Assembly (NCBI GenBank): GCA_025352995.1
Contig: JANXRN010000166.1
Location: forward strand, 1-39,396
Direction of reading: 5' to 3'
DNA from: Acetobacteraceae bacterium
Lineage (GTDB): Bacteria; Pseudomonadota; Alphaproteobacteria; Acetobacterales; Acetobacteraceae
Length of the DNA stretch: 39,396 bases
This document shows positions 18,176-24,483 of the stretch, piece by piece (the first letter of the stretch is position 1; each line of letters begins with the position of its first letter). The notes beneath the pieces were generated by a model that saw nothing but the letters and a program-made list of their open reading frames with translations, was not told the origin of the DNA and ran no database searches. The translations under genes and the position numbers were made by a program.

Positions 18176-18223
18176 GAAGGAAGAATCTTCTTTGTTTGAA
18201 AACAAAGAAGCAAAAAAACTTTG
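18175..18223 (+). repeat. A/T-rich hairpin repeat, copy B
   Basis: GGAAGGAAG is followed by the stem CTTCTTTGTT (18187-18196) / AACAAAGAAG (18201-18210) and then CAAAAAAACTT. Compared with copies A, C and D the stem bases differ on both arms so that pairing is kept. It begins at the aldehyde dehydrogenase stop codon and lies between convergent genes. A second small hairpin (GGACTG 18245-18250 / CAGTCC 18255-18260) lies between it and the nagA stop. Confidence 0.8.
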
Positions 18224-18271
18224 ACTATTGTTGCCGTTGGCTTGGGACTGCACTCAGTCCTGGGCTGGCGG

Positions 18272-19399
18272 TTACAGTCTTTCTCCCCCCTGCCAGACAT
18301 CTAGCAACTGAAAATCTCCGTCCAGCGCCACCAAATCGGCGCGTAGCCCGGGGGCAATCCGGCCGCGATCGGTAAAACCGGCCGCGTCTGCGGGCGTTGA
18401 TGTCGCCATGCGCAGCGCGTCGCGCTGATCGCATCCGATTAGGCGCACCAGATTGGCCACCGCCTCCACCATCGTCAGATGCGCGCCCGCCAGGCCACCA
18501 TCGGGCGTGGTCAGCTTGCCGTTCCGCAAAACGATGTCGATGTCGTACAACCGAAAATGATCGATATCCGATCCCGCCGTCGCCATCGCGTCCGACACCA
18601 GAAACAGCCGCCCTGGCCCCATCGCATGGAAGGCAATCTTGATCGATGCGGTATGGGCGTGAATGCCATCGACGATGATGCCGGCATAGGGTCTTGGATC
18701 GGTCAATGCCGCGCCGACCGTGCCCGGCGCGCGCACATTCAACTGTGACATCGCGCTATAGAGATGGGTGAAGCCGGTCACCCCGGCATCGATCGCCGCG
18801 ACGATTGTTTCATAGTCAGCATCGGTGTGGCCGGCGAAGACGATGCGGCCAGCTTTGGCCAGCGCGCCTAGCATTGCCGCCGGCACGATGTCGGGCGCCA
18901 TGGTGATCATGAACGGCGCCGGAAATTCTGCCGCCAACAACGCGATGTCGTCAGCGTCAGGTACGATCATGTTCGCCGCCGGGTGACACCCACGGCGAAC
19001 CGGCGCGAGGAACGGGCCTTCGAGGTGCAAGCCACCAACGCCGGGCACGCCCTGGGCGATCGCGGCGCGGGCAACATCGATGGTGGCGCGCAGTTCCGGC
19101 CGTGTGCCGCTGATCAGCGTTGGCAAAATTGTGGTGCTGCCGCAGCGCGCATGGGCGGCAGCGATGATGGCCATGCCGGCAACATCGATCTGGTTGTTGA
19201 GCAGCACGCCGCCGCCACCATTGACCTGCAAATCGATGAAGCCCGGCGCGAGGATGGCGCCGTCTGGCAGCACCACAACTTCCACCCCTGCGGGCGGTTC
19301 GGCGGCCATGCCGACGATGCGATCGCCGTCAATCAGCAGCACCGCGCCGACATGGTCCTGTTCGCCGTCAAATATCGTTTCAGCTGCTATCGCCTTCAT
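18272..19399 (-). CDS. nagA: N-acetylglucosamine-6-phosphate deacetylase
   Basis: The 375-residue amidohydrolase-superfamily protein matches NagA, which deacetylates GlcNAc-6-phosphate to glucosamine-6-phosphate. Characteristic segments are APGFIDLQVNGGGG, GLHLEGPFLAP (metal Glu), FAGHTDADY and GFTHLYSAM (metal His residues), VDGIHAH, and LVSDAMATAG (catalytic Asp). The start overlaps the murQ stop by four bases. With murQ it forms a peptidoglycan amino-sugar recycling pair: MurQ yields GlcNAc-6-P and NagA deacetylates it. No nagB or transporter gene is adjacent. Confidence 0.93.
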   Translation of the reverse strand: MKAIAAETIFDGEQDHVGAVLLIDGDRIVGMAAEPPAGVEVVVLPDGAILAPGFIDLQVNGGGGVLLNNQIDVAGMAIIAAAHARCGSTTILPTLISGTRPELRATIDVARAAIAQGVPGVGGLHLEGPFLAPVRRGCHPAANMIVPDADDIALLAAEFPAPFMITMAPDIVPAAMLGALAKAGRIVFAGHTDADYETIVAAIDAGVTGFTHLYSAMSQLNVRAPGTVGAALTDPRPYAGIIVDGIHAHTASIKIAFHAMGPGRLFLVSDAMATAGSDIDHFRLYDIDIVLRNGKLTTPDGGLAGAHLTMVEAVANLVRLIGCDQRDALRMATSTPADAAGFTDRGRIAPGLRADLVALDGDFQLLDVWQGGERL

Positions 19400-20295
19400 C
19401 GCCCGATCTCCCGCAGGGCGCGCCGCAGCACGCCCGAGTGCCGTGCCAAGGCCTGCGTCGCGGCACCTGCGTCAAGCCCGTGCACCACCAGCACCGCTGG
19501 CTTGATGCGGCCGTCGGTGGCGGCGAGCGCCGCGGTTGCCGCGGCTTCATCACACTCCGTCAGTGCCCGCAGCATGCGAATGGCCCTCAACCTTAGTTTG
19601 GCGTTCTTGGCCTGCATATCAACCATCAGGCCGCGATGGACATGGCCCAACAACACCATCACCGTCGATGACAGCAAATTCAGCACCACTTTCTGCGCCG
19701 TGCCAGCCTTCATCCTGGTTGATCCAGCGATTACTTCCCCGCCTGTTTCGACCAGGATCGGGTGTTCGGCTTCGCTGAGTAGCGCGCCGCCTGCGGAGTT
19801 TGACATCCCGATGGTGAGCGCGCCGGCAGCGCGCGCGGCGAGGATGGCAGCGGTCGTAAAGGGCGTGCTGCCGCTGGCGGCGAGGCCGATCACCACGTCG
19901 TTTTGACCAACTTTGTGGGCGGCGATCGCAGCGGTCGCCGCCCCGCGATCATCCTCCGCATTTTCCACCGATTTGGTAAAAGCGATGTCTCCGCCTGCCA
20001 TCAGCAACAGCAAGCGTTCCTGCGGCCAGTTGAAGGTTGGCGACAGTTCGGCGCCATCTTGCGCGCCGATGCGGCCCGATGTGCCGGCGCCGACCATGAC
20101 CAGCCGCCCGCTGGTTGCCAGGCGCGCGGCGGCGGCCACGCAGGCGGCCTCGATCGCGGGCAATGCCGGGCGCACGGCGGCGACCGCTGCCAACTGCGCT
20201 TCCCACATGGCGGCCAGCATGTCGGCGGCCGGCCAGGCGTCAAGATCGGCGTAGCGGGCCAGAATTGTTTCGGTCGCGGGAAGCTGTGGTTTCAT
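19396..20295 (-). CDS. murQ: N-acetylmuramic acid 6-phosphate etherase
   Basis: The 299-residue SIS-fold protein matches MurQ, which removes lactate from MurNAc-6-phosphate to give GlcNAc-6-phosphate. Diagnostic segments are VMVGAGTSGRIGAQDGAEL (sugar-phosphate binding and catalytic acid region), VENAEDDRGAA, VVIGLAASGSTPFT, and the family signature VIAGSTRMKAGTAQKVVLN. It is the first gene of the murQ-nagA pair and is divergent from HU across 166 bases. Confidence 0.94.
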   Translation of the reverse strand: MKPQLPATETILARYADLDAWPAADMLAAMWEAQLAAVAAVRPALPAIEAACVAAAARLATSGRLVMVGAGTSGRIGAQDGAELSPTFNWPQERLLLLMAGGDIAFTKSVENAEDDRGAATAAIAAHKVGQNDVVIGLAASGSTPFTTAAILAARAAGALTIGMSNSAGGALLSEAEHPILVETGGEVIAGSTRMKAGTAQKVVLNLLSSTVMVLLGHVHRGLMVDMQAKNAKLRLRAIRMLRALTECDEAAATAALAATDGRIKPAVLVVHGLDAGAATQALARHSGVLRRALREIGR

Positions 20296-20461
20296 TCAAT
20301 CCTCCGCTGCATCGCAGCAAAATTACAGTCGGGCTAAATAAGTCTTTACATCACCGAAAAACGGTTGTTACGACGCAGTGTCTTTATGACATTCACATGC
20401 CAGCCGCCGAGTCGGAGTGTGCAACACAGGCGGTTGCTGACACCAAAGGAAAGACCAGACT

Positions 20462-20731
20462 ATGTCGAAAGCATTTATCGCCAAGGCCATCCAGGAATCG
20501 ACCGGCCTGACCGGAACCGCATCGAACCGCTGCGCGGGTGAACTGATGGGCGCCATCGTCAAGGAAATGAAGAAGGCGGGCAAGTTCACCCTGCCGAGCT
20601 TCGGGACCTTCACGGTGCGCAAGACCAAGGCGCGCAAGGGCTTGAACCCGCGCACCGGCGAATCCATCAAGGTCAAGGCTGGCAAAACCGTGCGCTTCAA
20701 AGCGTCCCCCACGCTGAAGAAATCGGTTTAG
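20462..20731 (+). CDS. HU family DNA-binding protein
   Basis: The 89-residue protein is a histone-like HU/IHF fold. GKFTLPSFGTFTVRKTKARKGLNPRTGESIKV contains the beta-arm with the RNPxTG-like tip (here LNPRTG), and VRFKASPTLKK is the usual C-terminus. AAGGAAAG lies upstream of the ATG at normal spacing. It appears monocistronic, ending in a strong hairpin. The upstream 166 bases are A/T-enriched near 20335-20395, consistent with a promoter, but I could not place hexamers convincingly. Confidence 0.93.
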   Translation: MSKAFIAKAIQESTGLTGTASNRCAGELMGAIVKEMKKAGKFTLPSFGTFTVRKTKARKGLNPRTGESIKVKAGKTVRFKASPTLKKSV

Positions 20732-20743
20732 CGTTGCTCGATC

Positions 20744-20766
20744 GGGTCGGGCAGCGCGCCCGACCC
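20744..20766. terminator. GC-rich hairpin after HU gene
   Basis: GGGTCGGGC (20744-20752) pairs with GCCCGACCC (20758-20766) around the loop AGCGC. It lies between the HU stop and the stop of the convergent flavin reductase gene, so it could end transcription from both. No U-tract follows. Confidence 0.65.
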
Positions 20767-20768
20767 TG

Positions 20769-21380
20769 TCAGGCCGTTGGCCGCAGCATTTCAAACTTGC
20801 TGACCACTTCAGTGTAGTCCCCTCGATAACCCATGCGGGCGATCGGACGGGCGGCAACCGTATCGAAAATCCCGTCGACCAGATATGTGTCATCGATATG
20901 GACGCCGACCACTTCCCCCAGCACCAGCCAGGTATCGAGCAATCCGCCGCCGTGGCCTTGCAGTTGGATGATCTGGGTAACCTTGCATTCCAGCGCCGAA
21001 ATGGCCCGTGCGATGCGCGGCGGGCGAACAAGTGTTGACGGCGCCGCATCCAGCCCCGCCAGCTTCATTTCATCCACCCCATGGGCGACCGGGGCCGCGG
21101 TGATGTTCATTTCGCGGGCGAGGCTGGCGCTGACGAAGTTCGCAACGAACTCCCCGGTCGCTTCGGCATTTTTGAAACTGTCTTTGCGACCTTCATTGGA
21201 AAACCCGATCACCGGCGGGAAGGACGCGAAGCCGTTGAAGAAGCTGTAGGGCGCAAGATTAACCTGGCCCTCGGCATCAACGCTCGATATCCAGCCGATC
21301 GGGCGCGGCGCGATGATGGCCTTGAACGGGTCATGCGGCAGGCCATGACCCCGGCGCGGCTGGTAGAAATAATCGCTCAT
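20769..21380 (-). CDS. Flavin reductase family protein
   Basis: The 203-residue protein has the split-barrel FMN-binding fold. PFKAIIAPRPIGWISSVDAEGQVNLAPYSFFNGFASFPPVIGFS is the typical N-terminal FMN-binding region, and KDSFKNAEATGEFVANF is conserved in this branch. Members either reduce free FMN for two-component monooxygenases or bind flavin without that role. It is the last gene of the minus-strand run that includes a luciferase-like monooxygenase, for which it is a plausible FMNH2 supplier. The start overlaps the AhpD-like gene by four bases. Confidence 0.88.
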   Translation of the reverse strand: MSDYFYQPRRGHGLPHDPFKAIIAPRPIGWISSVDAEGQVNLAPYSFFNGFASFPPVIGFSNEGRKDSFKNAEATGEFVANFVSASLAREMNITAAPVAHGVDEMKLAGLDAAPSTLVRPPRIARAISALECKVTQIIQLQGHGGGLLDTWLVLGEVVGVHIDDTYLVDGIFDTVAARPIARMGYRGDYTEVVSKFEMLRPTA

Positions 21381-21955
21381 TTTCGCTCCTCTAACGCCGG
21401 TTCGCCCAGCGACAACATCAACCGATTAGCCCAGTTAAAAAACGCCGCGCCATGGATGGCATCCGCGATTGCCAGATCATCCAGCCCGACCGCACGCAAC
21501 GCCGCGATATTGGCAACCCCGAACCCGGTCGGGGTTTCGCTCAACGCGACCGAGGCTGCCACGATCGCATTCCAGCGCGGATCGAGATCGACATCCACGC
21601 CGTCCGCCAGCAGCCGATCGACGTCCGCGCCGCGCTTGGAGAAATGGCTGGCGAAGCGGGCATGGACCGACGCGCAATAGATGCAGCCATTCAGCCGGGA
21701 GGTGGCGGCGGCCGCCAGTTCACGTTCCGCCCGCGGCAGGCCGGCGGTTGGGTTGTAGAAAATGTCCTTATCGGTGCGGGTGCGGGCGCCGAGAATATCC
21801 GGATCGCGCGCCAGGAGCATGAAATAAGCCGATTTGGCCCGCGCCGGATCGACCAGGCCGTCCCAGTGGCGTGGGGTGAGTTCATCGGCCGGCAATGGCG
21901 GAAGCCATGGCAGCCAGTCGAGTTGGGCTTGGGTGAATTTGGTCGGTTGCGGCAT
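21377..21955 (-). CDS. AhpD-like alkylhydroperoxidase domain protein (Avi_7169-type)
   Basis: The 192-residue protein has the AhpD/carboxymuconolactone-decarboxylase fold with the redox motif CIYCASVH (Cys91, Cys94, His98), the residues that make AhpD family members thiol-dependent peroxidases. Overall length and the C-terminal HGAAFFNWANRLMLSLGEP resemble the family I know as TIGR04030 (Avi_7169), found next to CMD-domain and luciferase-like genes exactly as here. The ATG at 21955 gives a one-base gap to the preceding gene; an upstream in-frame start at 21988 would overlap it by 32 bases. Confidence 0.83.
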   Translation of the reverse strand: MPQPTKFTQAQLDWLPWLPPLPADELTPRHWDGLVDPARAKSAYFMLLARDPDILGARTRTDKDIFYNPTAGLPRAERELAAAATSRLNGCIYCASVHARFASHFSKRGADVDRLLADGVDVDLDPRWNAIVAASVALSETPTGFGVANIAALRAVGLDDLAIADAIHGAAFFNWANRLMLSLGEPALEERK

Positions 21956-21956
21956 T

Positions 21957-22532
21957 TCAGGAAGCCTCGGCAAGGGCGCGTAGCCCAACGATAACGCGTA
22001 TCTGGAAACTCAGGAACGCCACCAGTTGCGACAGCGTGACGATGCCGGTGGCGGTCCAGCCGGCGGCTTCAAGCTGGCGCAGGGCTTCGGGCGCGGCATC
22101 GCGCGGGTGGAACACCAGCATATGCGCGTGGGCGAGCGCGGCTTGCAGGCGGGGCCCAATTGCGGTGATGGCGGTGTAGGCCGGGCCGTCCTTGTCCTCG
22201 GCGCTCAAGGGGCCTTCAGGATAGCTGCCATAGGGGCCGGCCGTGGCGCCGCGGGCGATTTCAGCCTCAATCATTGGCTGCAAATCCGGCGGCGCGGACA
22301 GGCCTGCGGCGTAGAAGGCCTGGATGGCGGGCTGGCGATGCAGGCCGGCGACGAATACGGCAACGGCGTAACGTTCCGTCAAGCTCATATCAACCGGATC
22401 AGTAGGGTGAAACAGCGCCAGATAGCTCGTCTGGGCGTTGTCGCGGGCCTGAACCCGCTGGGCACGCAGCCCGTCGAGGTGCGAACCTTGGGTAATGCCG
22501 ACGAGATGGTCGATGACATCCTTGTGGCTCAC
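21957..22532 (-). CDS. CMD domain protein (Avi_7170-type)
   Basis: The 191-residue protein has a carboxymuconolactone-decarboxylase-like helical fold but no cysteine at all, so it cannot work by the AhpD disulfide mechanism. Conserved-looking segments are MSHKDVIDHLVGITQGSHLDGLRAQRVQARDNAQTSY and LVAFLSFQIRVIVGLRAL. It resembles the family I recall as TIGR04029. Its gene overlaps the luciferase-like gene by four bases and lies one base before the AhpD-like gene. It may be a non-redox partner of that protein; its function is unknown. Confidence 0.8.
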   Translation of the reverse strand: MSHKDVIDHLVGITQGSHLDGLRAQRVQARDNAQTSYLALFHPTDPVDMSLTERYAVAVFVAGLHRQPAIQAFYAAGLSAPPDLQPMIEAEIARGATAGPYGSYPEGPLSAEDKDGPAYTAITAIGPRLQAALAHAHMLVFHPRDAAPEALRQLEAAGWTATGIVTLSQLVAFLSFQIRVIVGLRALAEAS

Positions 22533-23554
22533 AATGCAGTCTCCAACTGGCGAACCGGGGCACGCTGCCAGCCGAGCGCCGGCGCGACCTGGGTCGCGAT
22601 GAGGTCGAGCGAGCGCAAGATCAGCTCGTGCGGCGGGTCGATCGAATGGACCTGGAAGACCAGATCGGTGACCCGGTTGAGGATGGGGTCACGGCGCAAG
22701 GCGTCCAGAACTTCCTCCACGGTGCCGATATAGCTGTCGGTGGAGGCGATCAGTTCATCGAGGGTTTCGCCCGGCACCGCGCGTCCGAGGCCGCGCAGCC
22801 GGGCTTCGTGCCGACGCAGGCCGAGATCGGCGTAGCGCCGCGCTTCGTCACGGTTATCGGCGACGAACAAAGTGCGCGATCCGGTGATGCGTGGGGTACG
22901 ACCGACAGGCAGTGCGGCGAGATAGGCGTCGATGATGGGTTCCTGCATTTCCGACAAGGTCGCCTTGGGGGCGCTGGCTGGCCTGGGCTGGGTGCGCGAC
23001 AGCATCAGGCCGTCACCATCCAGCCCCGCCCGCCGCCCGCCTTCGACCGAAAACGTGGCCTGCCACATGCGATCGAGAATTTGCGAGCCGGCCGGATAAA
23101 GCCTGGCATCGCCACCCAGGCTGTCGCCGCGCAAGGCTGTCCGCATTGCCTGCATATTCGCGACATAAACCAAGGTGCGATCGGCAATGACCTGCCCGAA
23201 CGGTGGGAAAGCCTGCGGATTGCCGCCCGAGCCGACGCCGAGTTCCAACCGGCCATCCGACAGCAGATCGAACACCGCCGCGTCCTCGGCCACCCGCAAT
23301 GGGTTTTCGAGCGCCAGCGTCACGATGCCGGTGCCGAGCCGGATGGTGGTAGTATGGGCGGCGATATGGGCAAGCAGCACGAAAGGCGATGGCAGCCCGC
23401 CTTCATCTTCGAAAAAATGATGCTGCGCGACCCAGGCGCTGTCAAAGCCAAGCCGCTCGGCCGTGGTGATTTGCTCGGTTGCCAGCCGGTAGCGGCTGGC
23501 CGCATCGGTCAGATCGAGCAGGCGGGAGAAAAAGCCGAGGCGTTTTGCGGTCAT
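22529..23554 (-). CDS. Luciferase-like FMN-dependent monooxygenase (KPN_01858-type)
   Basis: The 341-residue TIM-barrel protein belongs to the bacterial luciferase-like group that uses reduced FMN and O2. Typical segments are AERLGFDSAWVAQHHFFEDEGGLPSPFVLLAHIAAHTTTIRLGTGIVTLALENPLRVAEDAAVFDLLSDGRLELGVGSGG. It resembles the family I recall as TIGR04027, known from clusters with a peptide-type ABC transporter and the two CMD/AhpD-like proteins. A flavin reductase encoded three genes downstream could supply FMNH2. The substrate is unknown. Twelve bases before its ATG is the stop of a decayed carboxylase remnant. Confidence 0.87.
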   Translation of the reverse strand: MTAKRLGFFSRLLDLTDAASRYRLATEQITTAERLGFDSAWVAQHHFFEDEGGLPSPFVLLAHIAAHTTTIRLGTGIVTLALENPLRVAEDAAVFDLLSDGRLELGVGSGGNPQAFPPFGQVIADRTLVYVANMQAMRTALRGDSLGGDARLYPAGSQILDRMWQATFSVEGGRRAGLDGDGLMLSRTQPRPASAPKATLSEMQEPIIDAYLAALPVGRTPRITGSRTLFVADNRDEARRYADLGLRRHEARLRGLGRAVPGETLDELIASTDSYIGTVEEVLDALRRDPILNRVTDLVFQVHSIDPPHELILRSLDLIATQVAPALGWQRAPVRQLETAL

Positions 23555-23566
23555 CGATGGGTGATC

Positions 23567-23653
23567 TCACCAAGTGTCGACGAAAGGGTACCTCTTACCG
23601 GGGCGGGGCGCCACTGGCGGTACCCGCTTCAAGCAGCAGACGATCGCCCGATA
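23567..23653 (-). pseudogene. Remnant of a second carboxylase 3' end
   Basis: Read on the minus strand, this stretch encodes LKRVP...GKRYPFVDTW followed by TGA (stop at 23567-23569). The intact carboxylase gene ends LKRVP...GKKYPFVDTW followed by TGA at 24484. Nucleotide similarity, by eye about 70-75 percent over some 80 bases, begins at the stop codon and fades upstream of about 23653. The copy is diverged rather than recent. Its stop is 12 bases from the luciferase-like gene, the spacing expected if a carboxylase gene once preceded that gene directly. Confidence 0.8.
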
Positions 23654-23815
23654 GTTCGTGCCGATGAAATCCCGCGCCAAGGCCGGAGCTTGCGCCGTTG
23701 GCCATGGTCGTCAGGGTCATCGGTGATCCCTCGCTGTCGTCGGCACCGTTATTCGATATCGCTTTCCGTGCCGCAACCTTGTATCAGTGACCAACTGGAT
23801 GGTCAGGAGGTTGCC
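23654..23815. promoter_or_regulatory. vapBC upstream region with inverted repeat
   Basis: TGACCA (23788-23793) and TGGTCA (23800-23805) form an inverted repeat with a six-base spacer, immediately before and touching the ribosome binding site AGGAGG (23805-23810). Phd/VapB antitoxins usually repress their own operon by binding such repeats, so this is the likely operator. The promoter hexamers are not clear. The rest of the stretch shows nothing I can assign. Confidence 0.5.
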
Positions 23816-24058
23816 GTGAACGATGTATCACTGGCCGACGCGAAGGCAAGGCTGAGCGATTTGGTGGAGCGCAGCGTGCAAGGCGAAGCCGTGCGGATCA
23901 CCCGGCGCGGCAAACCAGTGGCGGAAATCCGGCCGCTGGATCGGCAACCGGCGCCGATCAACCTTGCCGCCCTGCGCGCGCTGACCGACGCTATGCCGCG
24001 CCAGCCCGAGGCCGCCGGCGATTGGCTACGCAAGGAACGCGACGCCGCGCGCTATTGA
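23816..24058 (+). CDS. vapB: Phd/YefM-family antitoxin (VapB-type)
   Basis: The 80-residue protein begins with the Phd/YefM signature: NDVSLADAKARLSDLVERSVQGEAVRITRRGKPVAEIRPL, a DNA-binding beta-alpha fold. The C-terminal half (ALTDAMPRQPEAAGDWLRKERDAARY) would wrap the toxin. The start is GTG with a strong AGGAGG five bases upstream; a nearby ATG at 23799 is out of frame. TGATG joins it to the toxin gene by a one-base overlap, as in translationally coupled toxin-antitoxin pairs. It lies on the strand opposite to the surrounding operon. Confidence 0.9.
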   Translation: MNDVSLADAKARLSDLVERSVQGEAVRITRRGKPVAEIRPLDRQPAPINLAALRALTDAMPRQPEAAGDWLRKERDAARY

Positions 24059-24480
24059 TGCTCTATCTCGATACGTCGCTGCTGATCAGCGCACTGACCA
24101 ACGAAGCCGATACGAACAAGCACCAGGACTGGCTCGGAGCGCAGGACCCTCGGGAACTGGCGGTCAGCGATTGGGTGGTGACGGAATTCTCCTCGGCGCT
24201 TGCGATCAAATTCCGCACCGGCCAGTTGGGTGCCGCGCATCGGGCAAGCGTGCTTGCCGCCTTCACCCGCCTGGTCAGCGACACGTTCCAGCTTCTGCCG
24301 GTTGGGCGTGACGCGTTCCGCACTGCGGCCCGGCTGGTCGATCTGCCGACCATGACGCTACGCGGAAGCGATGCGCTGCATCTGGCGATATGCCTCGCGC
24401 ACGGGGCGACGCTTGCGACCCTCGACCGTCGCCTGGCAGACAGTGCGCCGCTGGTGGGCGTTGGCGTGGCGCGGATTTGA
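24058..24480 (+). CDS. vapC: PIN-domain toxin (VapC-type ribonuclease)
   Basis: The 140-residue protein is a PIN-domain ribonuclease of VapC type. The acidic metal-binding residues are visible: D5 in MLYLDTSLL, E43 in VVTEFSSAL, D105 in RGSDALHLA and D123 in ATLDRRLA. It would cleave RNA when released from the antitoxin encoded just upstream. Its TGA at 24478-24480 stops three bases before the stop of the convergent carboxylase gene, so the cassette abuts that gene closely. Confidence 0.92.
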   Translation: MLYLDTSLLISALTNEADTNKHQDWLGAQDPRELAVSDWVVTEFSSALAIKFRTGQLGAAHRASVLAAFTRLVSDTFQLLPVGRDAFRTAARLVDLPTMTLRGSDALHLAICLAHGATLATLDRRLADSAPLVGVGVARI

Positions 24481-24483
24481 TCC

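Noticed and set aside
20335-20461. Candidate promoter hexamers for HU (TTTACA at 20345, TTGTTA at 20365).
   Set aside because: No -10-like hexamer was found at 16-18 base spacing from either, so a specific promoter call is not supported.
23595-23720. 41-codon minus-strand open frame (starts MTLTTMANGASSGLG) with an AGGGA upstream, overlapping the carboxylase remnant.
   Set aside because: The GASSGLG string recalls a short-chain dehydrogenase motif, but the following residues do not continue that fold, and the frame differs from the recognisable carboxylase remnant. Most likely chance.
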